A DNA stretch of 64,000 nt. Source: Echiichthys vipera (Eukaryota; Chordata; Actinopteri; Perciformes; Trachinidae). The position numbers were made by a program, and so were the translations under genes. The notes beneath the pieces were generated by a model. That model had not been told where the DNA came from. It was given only the letters and a program-made list of their open reading frames with translations, and did no database searches. Below are positions 32,966 to 61,580 of the stretch, piece by piece. The stretch spans positions 14,727,021-14,791,020 of the forward strand of contig OY829648.1 of the NCBI GenBank assembly GCA_963691815.1, read 5' to 3'. Within the stretch, counting starts at the first letter, position 1. Every line of letters begins with the position of its first letter.

Positions 32966-34480
32966 TTGTAGGAGAAGCAACAGCTCTTTTCCGGAGCGTA
33001 GAGGCCGTTGAAAGTTAACGTGTACTTACTCAAAACATTATCATAAGTTGTGTCTACGTGCTGTGTGACAGTCGTGCGTCGTGCGTCCAGAGGGGCGTAT
33101 ATAGTCCGTCGGTATATTAGAGGCAATACGGGAAATGTCGTTCTTCGTCGAGCTCTCCGCGTAGTGAAAGCCTACAACGAACTTCAAGACCCAAGATGCA
33201 GTGCGCCTGAAGGCAATGTTGCATTCATTGACACCTCGTATGATCTGTATTTTGTATTTCGCAGTAAAGATGAGTTCAAATCCAAGTGCTTCTGTTTTGT
33301 TCTGTTTGCACAGAGTTACTGCAAGGTCTGCCAAGTTGTTTAATAATCGTTTTTTTTTTTTAAACATGTCTGAAAATATACATGAACGTAAATGCAACGT
33401 ATAATTAGCAAAGATACAGTCGTGAAAACATTAATAAATACATTTACACAACCTTGATGATAGGATTTACTGGCGTATATGCAAGGTAGCCACTAAGGTA
33501 GCCATGCACTGGTACAATTGAGCTGAATGATTCAATGTTCCTTCCAAATGTATGTTTAACATTAACATGCTACGTTTAAATATATGAATATGTTAATAAG
33601 GATCATTATAACATCTTATTATTGTATGCACCTTAAAAAGCTGTGTGTATAGCCTTTAGGCCACCCTAGCTGTTAGGCCCAATTTAATATGCAACTGACT
33701 TTAATACAATATTTTTAGTATTGGGTCCCTGCTTCATCTCCTTGAAGAACCCTGTCATAAGTTATGTGTTGTTTGTGTGGTTACGGTTAAGGCTATAGAC
33801 AGAACTTGAATTATAGGCCTACTTCAACCAGAATTTCATATATTTATTGTTTGAACTAACAGCAGGTTTTGTCCATAAAACAATCTTAAAGATCCCAGCA
33901 TTACTAATTCGGTAGGTTATGTAGTAGTAGAAGTATATTTTATTCAGTCACATTACACAGTAAGTATTAACAGTTTTTATTAGTCTAGACAGAACAAGTA
34001 AAGTAATTGGGACTGAAAAGACACAGGCAGAAGCATAATGCTTATATATGCCTTTACTATCAATTTAAGATACCCTTCACTGGTAAAAAATAATACAATA
34101 AAATAATTCACATTTGTAACCCTCAGAAATGCCTTTATAAACCATTCTGTTTTTATATATGTTTATTACTTGTAGGTCATACTTTATTTTTGTTATTATT
34201 TTATGGATAGGTTTGAAATAAAGTAAGTGGACTGTGTGCTACATTGTCCAGTGATCATGTCTAGATGTAAAAACAAAATAGCCACAACAATGAGCTGGAC
34301 ACCCAGTGACCAGTAACTGCGATAACATGGTTAAAAATCAATACATTGTATGTATGATTATAGATTTTTGTAAACGACAATAATTATTATCTCTTATCAG
34401 TGTAATGCTTTGAATGTCAAAGTGCGAGCCAGAGAATTATCGTAACTTTACATAACACAGTGATTTATAGCGATATATAT
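32966..34480. other. cpox promoter region and AT-rich spacer
   Basis: The first ~200 bases are CpG-containing (GTCGTGCGTCGTGCGTCC near 33069) and would hold the cpox transcription start on the minus strand. From about 33350 on, the DNA is AT-rich, with no reading frame or RNA gene that I can support. Confidence 0.45.
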
Positions 34481-34488
34481 ATATATAT

Positions 34489-37400
34489 ATATATGGGTGA
34501 GTGACATATATACCACAAAAAAGTTTTTTTTCAAAAATGTGAAATAACAGGCATAGAAATTATTGACTTTTGTTCTACTAACTCCAATCTTTATAGAAAC
34601 ATATGTTGTTTTTAGATTTTCAATTGGAATCACAATTTATGTAACAATTTGTTGTAATAGTGCCTAAAATCGTCATATGGTGTGACATGAAAGTAATTGT
34701 ATATAAACTGAATATGGGGTATACCTTTCTTAAGTTACTCACTTCATCAAAGTCATTTATCATAACTAAACTGTAATCCATTATAGTTTTGTGAAAATTA
34801 ATAAAACTTGTGTATTATTTTCTAAATCATTGCTCAATGTGAGACCTATGCCGTCAATCTTTAAACATATTTTCTATTTATTGTGACAAACCTTGCTATA
34901 AAATTATGAAAATATTTGTGACTCTTGCTGACACTATTTTCCATGTATTCCATGAACATTTTCAAGTTTTATCATTAATGAAGGTTTGTTATTTTCACAA
35001 TTTGTAATGTCACACCAAATGATATAGTGTCACACCATATGATAATGTCGCCATGTGTCAATGCAAACCATGAAATAATCCTACTCATTGGTGAGTTCTG
35101 ATCACTAATATGGCAGGAAACATTTAACCACTCTTAAATGCTGGAAGGTAATATTTTAATTAATATTAAAAAAATGTTGATTATTTGATATTTAACAATA
35201 TTAACCATATGAACATATATTTGTGTATCAAATGTTATTTCATTTCAATTTAAAACAGGTCTGCAATATGTATCAATATAAGTAAAACAAACACATTTTT
35301 TCACATCATATGAACTGTGAACATACAGGGCAGCTGGGTGGATCCATTGATAATTCAATTAATCTAGACTTCATTGTACATAAGCCAGTCAAATTTGGAG
35401 AGAGTAGCAAACCGACTGCCTTGCTGAGGTCGTGATATGCCACCAACAACTTCCTGATCTTGGTAGTAAATGCAGTCTCGCCTATTTGGCCAGACAAAAC
35501 CATTTTTGTCTCCAAGATGTTTCATGCAGTTTACCTGCAGCCCCTCCATACTGATGTCAACAATTTGCCCCACATATGGTTTTCCCTCATACTTAAGTAA
35601 GACAAACTGTCCTTGGTGTATTCTTCATCTGAAGTGGTGTCTATATCTTCAGCTTGGGCCTCTCCAATTGATGCACTTGGTTGGGCACTTGCATACAGCA
35701 CCTGAGTAGAAGAGCTTCAAAAGGAGAGAGTTATATGTTATTGACACGATTGTCTGCAGTGACTGCAATAACTAGCTTCTACTCCATTAAATTTGGTTTG
35801 CACAATTTACAAATATGTAGGGTTTGTACTGACTGGACTGGCAGTGAAATGTTATCACCAGCAGGTCCTAAAGTTAGCTAAATATGTTATACTTACTGGG
35901 CTTGGGCATCTGTAGTGGGCCAACTGGGTTGGACAGAGGGCACTTCAGCAGATGAGCCACCACTTCAAAGTCAAAGGAAGAGATTTATTTATTTATTTAT
36001 TTATTGTAAAATGTAAATAATTTAAAGTCATAATACTTACTCATCACTTGTCTTGTCACCTGGCACCTCACCAGGGGATACATGGTCAAACTCAAGCTGG
36101 TGCAGCTTGTGACAAGTGCACATCCCTGGATGCTGGCAGAAACAACTAAGATCTCTGTAAAATATCTCTCCTGGAGCAAAAGACAGAACTTGGTGTGTAC
36201 TGCTGATTCCAGTCACTTGGCGCACTGAAGGAGGGAGCATTTCATCCATGGTGGAGATCTGCTCTTCTTCAATCCACATGATGGCGACTTTTTCAGAGGA
36301 CTTTTGTAAATACTCATACAGATCTCTCGGTGTTTGTAGGTCACTGCCTCCAAGGACATACATGTCTGCCTTACGCTTCAGCACTCCTCCCACACCATCA
36401 GGTGCACCCTTCCCATGGGAACGCTGCTCATGAGGAAGCAGTTTGATCGATTTCGGTACTGGGTGGCTGGCCCATCACTGAGGACATGCTGGGTGTCGAT
36501 TGCATTTTCATGTTTTCTTCGGAAATCATCAATAACTGGATTGATGTGTGCCCACACAGCACGCTCATCATGACGCAAGGACTTGGAAATGGTGGCATAG
36601 CACTGGGAGCTACTGACTGAGTAGGCAACTCCAGTATGCATTGTTGCCTGCTGCCTATTGCCACCGAAATGAAAGGCCTGAATCTCAGTGTTGAGTTTAC
36701 ACGCATAGTTCTCTGAAAAGTCTATATGTAAAACCATTTCATTGGGATGGATGTTCTCCTTGATGTGTCTGAACTGTTTCACCTGATGAAGCCAGTTTAA
36801 CTGATGACTCCCAATTGCATTGAGCCTCTGGTTGAACACACTAGTTAGCTCTCCTACTGTCCCCCTTTTCTTCTTCTTCGATTGTGGATAATTTTATAAT
36901 ATAATATAATTATTTTATATATAATTTGGTGTGATGATGGACTTAAATACATGTTTACAATGACAAAACATACATTGGACTTTGTTATTTATTGTTATTC
37001 TGCAGGAAATTACAATTCATACCATGTGGTGTAATAAGCAGACATGTCACACCATATGATGAAGTGTCACACTATATGACGTTTTCTGCACTTAGCACAA
37101 CCTTGAGTCTTGTAGCTATACATTAGCATACAGACAACATGCTAGTTATTAGAAAGCAGCATAGATTTACATGTAATTATGACAAAATAGTAACATTTCT
37201 TTCACGTTTTTATGAAAAATGTGTCACACCAAAAGACATCTCGAAGTGGGACTTTTGTCAGAGTGCCAACAAGATCTGATTTATTGTAAATATAAAAATG
37301 ATGACTCACCTCAGGTTGTACAGTACTAGCAATAGATTGCTAGTGTGTGTAACTTTGCTGAAGAAGGTCCTCTCCTTCCCAAGGGTGTCAAAGCAATTGC

Positions 37401-37822
37401 CCGTTAAAATATCCCAAAATAGTGTCACACCATGTGATTTTGGTTTTTGGGACAAAATCTTTTTAATTATGACTGACTCAAAACATTATGCTTGGACTTT
37501 GAAACGAGTCGGCTCACAAATAGACATGTGTATTATTTTTTTGCATTTTTTAAAATAATTTTTGCATTTATTTTTCTTACTTTTATTCAAGTTCTGACTT
37601 TGAGAAACAAGTGCCGGACAGTCACACCATATGACTTTTGTTGTGTTTGGTTGAAGATTTTGAAAAAAAGAGTGATGAACTGTTTTACTGTTGAGTATGT
37701 TCACATAAAGCATAATGTTCTGCACAAGATTGAGAAGGTTTTTTACAAATATTTTTTTCTTTCATTCACGTTTGACACTGAAGACAGCAAAATTGCCATG
37801 TCACGTCATCCACCCATATATG
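34489..37822. mobile_element. Candidate DNA transposon with clustered subterminal repeats
   Basis: The word TGTCACACCATATGA or a close variant occurs at 35009, 35029, 37045, 37065, 37222, 37423 and 37620 on the plus strand, and inverted at 34671-34687; TTTGGTGTGA at 36925 is a weaker inverted copy. All lie outside the broken gene at 35364-36866, clustered on its two sides. Possible terminal inverted repeats are ATATATGGGTGAGTGACAT at 34489-34507 and, on the other strand, ATATATGGGTGGATGAC within 37822-37799. Ends and target duplication are not certain. No family is assigned. Confidence 0.55.
35364..36866 (-). pseudogene. Broken transposase-like gene of a multi-copy fish family
   Basis: Minus strand. 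Exon A (about 36866-36041) reads GTVGELTSVFNQRLNAIGSH, then VLHIDFSENYACKLNTEIQ, then HVLSDGPATQYRNRSN. The frame then shifts at about 36410-36420 into HGKGAPDGVGGVLKRKADM, apparently with about 20 residues lost. It continues through STHQVLSFAPGEIFYRDLSC and a C-x-C-rich stretch to a donor at 36040. Two short exons follow (about 35954-35898 and about 35713-35364). A second frameshift lies near 35620, before GQFVLLKYEGKPYVGQIVD. The end is FDWLMYNEV. I recognise the DFSENY / LSDGP-TQYRN / HGKGAPDGVGG signature from multi-copy, uncharacterised fish proteins. The spaced acidic residues suggest an RNase H-like nuclease, but that is inference. The N-terminal part is missing. Confidence 0.6.
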
Positions 37823-37911
37823 ATTTTTTTTCTGAGGGTTCGTCTGTTTTGGGGGTTTCTCTTGTTTATAGCGTGCGCTGCAGGTTTTATTACTTGTAAG
37901 ATTGTTGTGTG

Positions 37912-37923
37912 TGCGCATGCGCA
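37912..37923. promoter_or_regulatory. NRF-1-like palindrome, possible ccdc181 promoter
   Basis: TGCGCATGCGCA is a perfect 12-bp palindrome containing the NRF-1 core GCGCATGCGC. It sits about 200 bases before a strong donor (GTGAGT at 38123) and 2.1 kb upstream of the ccdc181 start codon. Confidence 0.45.
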
Positions 37924-37929
37924 AGTAGT

Positions 37930-38122
37930 AAAGCGTGTTGTAGGTCTCTATGACGACGGGTCTATTAAACCTTTTAGGGCTGCAGACAGACTAGAAGCAG
38001 ATTATGTGCACAGGTGTTGTTCCGCAGACTGCCGGCACTATGTTGGCCAGTTAGATGGAACGATAACCACAAAACAACCGCTATTTAACTCAACAGGAAA
38101 ACTACACAAGAACCTGCTGCCG
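37930..38122 (+). other. ccdc181: Predicted non-coding first exon of ccdc181
   Basis: After the NRF-1-like site comes about 190 bases of mixed composition, ending in CTGCTGCCG followed by GTGAGTTTA, a good donor. The acceptor TTGTTCTTCCAG at 39991 lies only eight bases before the ccdc181 ATG, so a 5' UTR exon must exist upstream and this is the best candidate. A 5' open frame here resembles no family I know. Confidence 0.4.
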
Positions 38123-38905
38123 GTGAGTTTACTAACAGTCATATTGACATGATTTTTAACTGATATTTATTCACAGTAGCCAAAACATTGTAATTAATGT
38201 GATAGCTATAAGCGCGAACTGTGCCCTACATGTCGGCTTCCTAATTCTGTCTCTGTCATGTTTTGTTATAGTCCGCAGACATGTAAAAATACACAGGATT
38301 ATGTATGTTTAACTCTGTCTGTATCCACTGAAATGACTTCTGAGTCACAACAGAACCATAGCTGCTGTAGGCTACACATAACCTACATGTAAGCAGAGCA
38401 GAGGACAAAGGATTGGTGACAAACAAAAACACAAACAAACAAGAAAATAGTGTAATATTAACCCTGTAGTACTGGTTTCTGTCCAGCAGGTGATCCTCAA
38501 CACAAGTACAGTAATATAGTAATGTTAGTACAGCCCATATTATATATATATACATCCTCAGGACATAAAAGTGGTGTGAGGGGCAATTAGTGCCATAATA
38601 ACGCAAATCTCCATGGGACACACAAACTAAATTAAATATACAATTTTGAATATTTAGTTTGAAGTTTGTTTTATGAGGTGTTGTTTTGATTAAGTACATG
38701 GAACCTGATGGGATACTCTGATTTGTTCTCTACCATAGGCGAGACTGTAAAGACCTATTGTATGTCTGTTAACATCATCATCATGCAGGTCATAGGATGT
38801 CTATCATTTCCACCCATCCAACCTCTAACTCATGAGGTGGCAATGTAGTGGTAAATAAAATATTATTAACCGGAATGTTTATAATAGTAATAATAAAGTT
38901 AAAGA

Positions 38906-39192
38906 GGGCGACTGTGGCTCAGAGGAAGAGTGGGTCGTCCTCCATTCGAGAGATTGGCGGTTCGACCCCCCCCCCCCCCCCCGGTCCACATGTCGAAGTG
39001 TCCTTGAGCAAGATACTGAACCCCGAATTGCTCCCCGTGCTGCGCATGGGTGTGTAAATGTGGTGTGTATATGTCCACTGCCATCAGTGTGAATGTCTGT
39101 GTGAATGGGTGACTGTGACAAACACTGTGAAAGCGCCTTGAGTAGTCAGAAGACTAGAAAAGCTATATAAGTAGTAGTAAGTCCATTTACCA
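38906..39192 (+). repeat. tRNA-like (SINE-type) teleost repeat
   Basis: The left end has a tRNA-like A box (GTGGCTCAGAGGAAGAG) and B box (GGCGGTTCGACCC). It is followed by GTCGAAGTGTCCTTGAGCAA, GATACTGAACCCCGAATTGC, GTGAATGGGTGA and AAGCTATATAAG, the usual body of an abundant fish repeat. A run of 17 C (38966-38982) interrupts it after the B box. Confidence 0.7.
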
Positions 39193-39338
39193 TGGAAGTC
39201 TGCGTTATAATGCAATTTACAACCCGGTCAAGTTCTCTTATGTGTATTAATGTATTATTCACACAACACTGAAATTTAAAGCATAAACATTTAAAAAAAG
39301 TATCAGAATTAAAAGATTGTTTTATATGACTATATCCA

Positions 39339-39340
<2 letters not shown>

Positions 39341-39430
<90 letters not shown>
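39341..39430. repeat. (TA)n microsatellite
   Basis: About 45 uninterrupted TA units in ccdc181 intron 1. Confidence 0.95.
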
Positions 39431-39432
<2 letters not shown>

Positions 39433-39999
39433 TATCCAATCGTCATACAGATGTATAATTAATATGCAAAGATGCCCAGGATGTCACTGGATATAGACAG
39501 CCAAAGAATGGCAAAAACAGAAAAAAATGCATGATTAAAGTTTTAAAGTAAAGTTTGAAAAAGCCTTCTAGCCCCTAGTAACATACTTGCACAAATAGGA
39601 ACAAGCTTTATCTGTAGTGAAACTAAAAAAAGAGTTTTGTCTTCAAATTAGATTTCCAAGATGAAAAGATGAGATGTCTGGGGGACATCAAAAACATTTG
39701 AATTAATCTGCTCGGGACCATGAATACCCAAATTAGTTTTAGAGAGACCTTGCCATGGACCAAGTGTGGGTCAAGAGGATATTTTGGCCGAATGGTGGCT
39801 GAAATTATTAGGAATCATCCATGAACCATGAATTCTCGAAAATAAATCTCTTATCTGTTATCTGGTCAGTACATGTTGAGATATCATGCTCAGGACTGAC
39901 CAATGGCTGATATCACTTTCCTCAGGCCCTGCTGTTGCTGCTGCCACTGTGGCAGGAATCCTGTCTGAAATTGTTCACATTGTTCTTCCAGTGAAAATT

Positions 40000-42593
40000 A
40001 TGAGTGAGGTGGTTTGTACAAAGTCTCAAGACAACAAAGAGGAATATGAGGACGACTTTGAGAAGGATCTGGACTGGCTGATCGGTGAGGAAACCCGGAG
40101 TGAGGACCAGGTAAGCAATTTATATAAGATCATTGGACAGGCTGATTGCATCTTACCTTTCATACTGCTTCTTTGTTTTATACTTTACTTACATGTATGT
40201 TTGAGTTTGGAGTTCTGTTCTACTTACTGCAGACTGTGTACCGCATGGTTTTCTTGAAGAGTAACAGTGAGTAGTGTTGAGTTACCTGACCGGGCACATC
40301 TCACTGTTAGCATGTGAAACCCACTCTGTTGACATACAGTGACATACTTTTCACTGTGTGCCACCGCTGGATGCAATATTGATGAACACACTTACACATG
40401 TCTCCTATCACATCAGCATGCCTATTACCTGCTAAGTATTGATGTTGCTCATTCAATTACCTTCAAACCTAACAAATGAATGCAGTGTCTGCCTTTTTCG
40501 CCCCACAGGGTCCAGACTATGAAAACATAGAAGCAGAAATTGACAAAGAACTGGAGGAAGACGAGAAAGACAAAGGAGAAAAAAGAAAGCAGAAAAGCCA
40601 CAAAGAGGAGAAGAGAGGCAAGAAAAAGGAGGATTTGGAAGCAGATGAAGAGAGGTGGCCCTCACCTATGGAGCCATTAGAGTATGACTCAGACAGGGAC
40701 AGCCCAAATAGGTCATCACCTGTAGTCCCACCTCCTCCGGGGACGGATGACCCGACAGAGGAGGAGAAGAAGTACATTCTTGAGAAGATCCAGCAGGCTA
40801 ATCGGGAGCTACAAGACCAGGAAGCTCCAGATATGACAAGGCGCAGGCGGCTGCATTTTAAAGAGAAGCTGGTGGACCTGGTGGTGCCTCCGCTGCATTG
40901 TGGAAAAGATGGAAACAGTGGTGAGGTGGAAGGAGGGCAGTGCCGCAAGGGTTTAGAGGCAGAAATTGAAGTGTCCGGGAAGCTCTCTGAGCTAAAACTT
41001 TCCCCTCGGCAGGAAAGTGTAGGATCTAGAGGAACTGTCAGGGCTGGGGAGAGCAGCGAGGGAGGGCTAAAGGAGGGGAGAGTACTTGTAGAAAAGGATG
41101 GTAAATTTGACCTGGTGAGCCTGAAAGAGGTGGAGAGTCAAGGACTTCTCCCTCCTATCGTAAACCACTACAGTGACCACTCTTTCCCACGTCACCATGA
41201 GCAGACTGCGAGCTCCGGTAAGAGCCACAGGTCCTCCTCCTCTTCTCGTGTCGACTCTTCCCCCTTCCAGCAAGGCATCGATCACCTCCGTGCCCCCAGA
41301 CCTCCAGCTCAGCCCAGGAGCAGGCCCAGCTCAGCCAGCCACAGCCAGAGAGGCAGCCAGAGGAGAGGCAACAAGCGACGGGTGCAGTCAGCCACTGGGA
41401 CACCCTGCCAGGCCACCTACACCCTCTCCCCCCAGCAGAAAGAGCTGCTGCAGAGGACCCAGGAGAGGAAAGAGAAGCTGGCCAGACAGGTACGAACAAA
41501 CGTCAAAATAGAATATGCGTTATATTTTTAAGGTTTGTTGTTAATTTCTTGAATCAGCATCTTAATCACTTTTGTTTCCCATGTCAGGAAGAGCAGAGGA
41601 AATTGGAGGAAGAGGAGCAGAAGAGGCAAGAGAACGAGCTGGCGTTTAAGGCCTGGCTGATGAGGAAGAGAGAGCAGTTTCAGGAGGAGAAAAGGATCCA
41701 CCGAGCCCAGGAGATGGAGAGGATGAATTTGAAGGTATGACCACAAGGGGGCACGAATATACCACAGTTATCACTTGTCAATTTTTCAATTTAATCAAAA
41801 AGTCCTCTTTGGCAAAGGAGACGAGGGCAGCAGTAATCATGGCAATTCAAAAACCTGCTGTGCTTCTGTGTCCTCTTGCAGAAAGACTCCAGCGACCCGG
41901 AGGAGTCCTTTAAGCTGTGGCTTCAGAGGAAGCAGGAGCAGCAGCAGAAAGAGAGACAGCTGGTGCAGCTGAAGAGGCTTGAGGAGGACAGTGGTTACCT
42001 TCTACGCAGCCGCGAGGAGTGTGAACATGCCTTCAAACTGTGAGTTCACGTTTAGATTTTTATTCACTTCTTCAAGGCCTGCAGCAACATGGAAAGTAAG
42101 TGGCAGATTGTATCGTAGGCCTATCCATATGTCTCTCTGTGATGTCTACCTTGGTCAATGGAGAAAATATAATGAAGTGCCCTCTAGGGGAACTTTCCAA
42201 TAGAGGAAATGCAATGAAGTGCCCTTGGATGGCTAGAATTGAGAAGCAACTATGCAGATCCATGTAAGCGTCCCCACATGGTATAAAACCCTCTGCTTGC
42301 TGGCACTCCACTTCATGCAACTGGTTCCTTTTTAGTTTTTTTTTTTCACCCTTGCCCCTCTGCAAGCCTGAGTCAGCCACTGCCTGATTTTGCACGCTCT
42401 CCATCCTCTTCCCTAATTTAGGTGGCTGAAGCGGAAACGTGCAGAGAAGCGGGCAGAGCAGCAGGCGGCTCGAGATCGCTCCCGCAGGTTGGTGCTGGAG
42501 GAGCGCCGCGCACGACGTATGAGGGACCTGCTGTGCACCGTCAACGAAACCAAGCCATTCAGATTCACAGAACAGCTAGCTTACCGCTTCTGA
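40000..42593 (+). CDS. ccdc181: Coiled-coil domain-containing protein 181
   Basis: Microtubule-associated protein of cilia and sperm flagella; the mouse protein is reported to bind HOOK1. Exons: 40000-40110, 40509-41489, 41588-41734, 41882-42039, 42422-42593; phases agree; 522 aa (human 509). The N-terminus has the conserved acidic motif EEYEDDFEKDLDWLI. The middle contains EEKKYILEKIQQANRELQ, KEKLVDLVVPPL and LVEKDGKFDLVSLKEVESQG, then LLPPI, matching human CCDC181. The C-terminal third is a charged coiled coil with three F-K-x-W-L-x-R-K repeats (FKAWLMRKRE, FKLWLQRKQE, FKLWLKRKRA). The end is NETKPFRFTEQLAYRF. The acceptor just before the ATG fixes the start. Confidence 0.93.
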
Positions 42594-43060
42594 CCCAGAC
42601 AGATCCAACATATCATCACAGATCCCTCATCAAAAAACGACAGGCTGAACATATGACATAATTGATTGTGTGTTCAGTTGTTGCTGTTTTATTCTGCTTC
42701 TGTGCTGGTAAAGCACATTTCTGAAAAGAAGAAAAAAGTTTACCTCAGTGACCTCTACTCAGTTTGATAAAATGTATTGAGTGAATGATTTTTTTTTACT
42801 GCATTTACCTTGTGTAGTGTCAGATTACAGCACTTTACTTCTAATGGAGCTTTTCATCAGCTTAAATACAAGAGCTGAACCATTTGTTACTGTATGTCTT
42901 TTGTTAGAGAGTTTGGTTACATGGATATACAAGAATACCTTCAAGTTTACAACAGGTTAGTTGAAAAGACGAATCTGTAAAGAAATGAAATATATATCTG
43001 TAAGATGAAACTATACCTTGCTGTTTGAGAGACATTAAACAGGCAAAACCTTAATTCATG
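42594..43060 (+). other. ccdc181: ccdc181 3' UTR
   Basis: Non-coding after the TGA. ATTAAA at 43034-43039 is a plausible poly(A) signal. A further AATAAA occurs at 43258. Confidence 0.5.
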
Positions 43061-43514
43061 CATCCGTTTCTTCATTTAAATTAATATTATTACACTTGTT
43101 TCATGCAAAATACATGTTTAATTTCATGATTCACAAAAACACAACATTAAATATAGATATGGGATTTTATATTTTTAATTTATAGGCATGTACACATACA
43201 TTTCCGTGTGCTACAGCATTTCAGCATTAAATATCAGTGAAACAAAAGTGGCCAACCTAATAAAACGACAGGATTAAGTTTCTGGTTAGCAGTTTGAATT
43301 TATGTAGGAAAAAAGGCTACTCTCCATTTTTCTCCATTGGATTTACAGTGCAAGACTCGGCCTATCACCTGCATCATCAACACAAATGTAAAGACATAAA
43401 AGATAGATACAAATATGTATTCCTTGAAACAGGAATGATTGACATCTTTTATCAAAAAAAGTTCCTCATATTAAATGCCGACAGTTACATCAGCAGCTGT
43501 CTTGTATTATTGGC

Positions 43515-43846
43515 TAGGGATGCACTAGTCCGACTTTCCCAGTCCTGATACCGATACCCGGCTGTGGGTTTTAGGCCGATATTGAGTACCGATCCGATAC
43601 CAGTGATTAAATAACAAGCTCTTACTCTGTGTAAGGCAACATCAGGCTTGAATTACATTTCAAGTGTAAACCTTTAAATGCAGCAACAAATTGGTCAAAA
43701 CTTGAACAGGAATGAAAATGCCAGTATATAATATATATCTTATACTTTATAACATGATTGAATTGAATAAAATCAGCCCCATTGTCACAATCCAGCTATT
43801 TGACTCAGTATCAGCCCAATGTCAGTATCGGATAGGTGCATCCCTA
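43515..43846 (+). mobile_element. MITE with TAGGGATGCAC ends, copy 1
   Basis: Begins TAGGGATGCACTAGTCCGAC and ends GGTGCATCCCTA, giving inverted ends. Internal words include GATCCGATACCAGTGATTAA. I see no clear target-site duplication. A second copy in the same orientation lies at 50126-50528. Non-coding. Confidence 0.7.
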
Positions 43847-44683
43847 TCAAAAACATATAAATAAAGGTAAAACATAAACATAATCATTGTTCTCATGTCG
43901 ATGAACATGTACACCAGTATGTTCTGCTGTGTGCCCAGAAAAGAGAGGGAGTGATTCATCACGCCAACAAGGGGAAAGGGGACAGAAGACATTTTCAGTT
44001 TCAGACTTGACACACATAGGACAGATTACATGATCACATGAGATTAAGCGTATTAGAAAATATCTCTTTCTTAAACTCTTTGCATGAATGTTTTTTTGAA
44101 AATCAGGTACCCAAATAAGAAGAACAGTGCACTGCCTACAAACAAATAATTACTACTGGCACTGAAAAAACTGAATAACAATGTTGTCAGTAATAACATT
44201 CGTAACAGTACCATTTTTTGAATGATTTCTGAACTACTGACCTCTGAAATGAAGTTATTTTTAATATCTGTATTGAGTAAAACTTATTGTAAATGTTGAA
44301 TAACAGAATAACTCAAAGCAAATAAAAAAAATAAACTGTGTTCTTCTCTTTGGCTTCTTCACAGTTCAGTGATATTACAGATATGAACAGTCTTCCATGA
44401 AACAGCCTACTTACCAGGTACAACGAAACAAAGTGAATTGTTTTGTTTTTTAAGAAGCTGTCACTGGAGAAAAGAGGCAAAGAACAAAAGGTAAACTCAA
44501 GTACTTGTGTGTAGAGAAACATTTAAGAACAAACAACAAGACTGACGACACAAACACGGCAATATTATTAATCTTGCACTTCAAACAGTACAAAAATAGA
44601 AAAGTTCTGATCCAAAGGAAGATTCAATAAATAGTTAAAATATATAGAAGGATTTGATGGTAGGTGATGGGGTGAAGGTGCTT
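43847..44683 (-). other. p3h2: Probable p3h2 3' UTR
   Basis: This follows the p3h2 stop on the minus strand. No coding frame is seen. A minus-strand ATTAAA lies near 44265-44260, but the end of the transcript is unresolved. Confidence 0.35.
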
Positions 44684-61484
<16,801 letters not shown>

Positions 61485-61528
61485 CTAAAGAGAGAAACAG
61501 AGAGGAATGGAAAAAAGGTGTTATTTAT

Positions 61529-61529
<1 letters not shown>

Positions 61530-61562
<33 letters not shown>

Positions 61563-61580
61563 TAATAATAATAATAATAA
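61530..61580. repeat. (AAT)n microsatellite
   Basis: About 17 AAT/TAA units with a single GAT interruption. Confidence 0.9.

Noticed and set aside
32965..32980. Start of CPOX at the in-frame TTG at 32980
   Set aside because: TTG is not a normal start in vertebrates, and an ATG follows five codons later at 32965.
33050..33397. A divergent gene sharing the cpox promoter
   Set aside because: The plus-strand frame 33050-33343 shows no splice structure or resemblance, and the opposite strand is equally open. It is likely chance in CpG-bearing DNA.
35987..36006. ATTT repeat as a regulatory element
   Set aside because: It is a five-unit simple repeat inside an intron of the broken transposon gene; nothing suggests function.
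37492..38152. Two overlapping plus-strand open frames as a small gene
   Set aside because: They are Phe/Lys-rich translations of AT-rich DNA running into the predicted ccdc181 5' exon; no family resemblance or start context.
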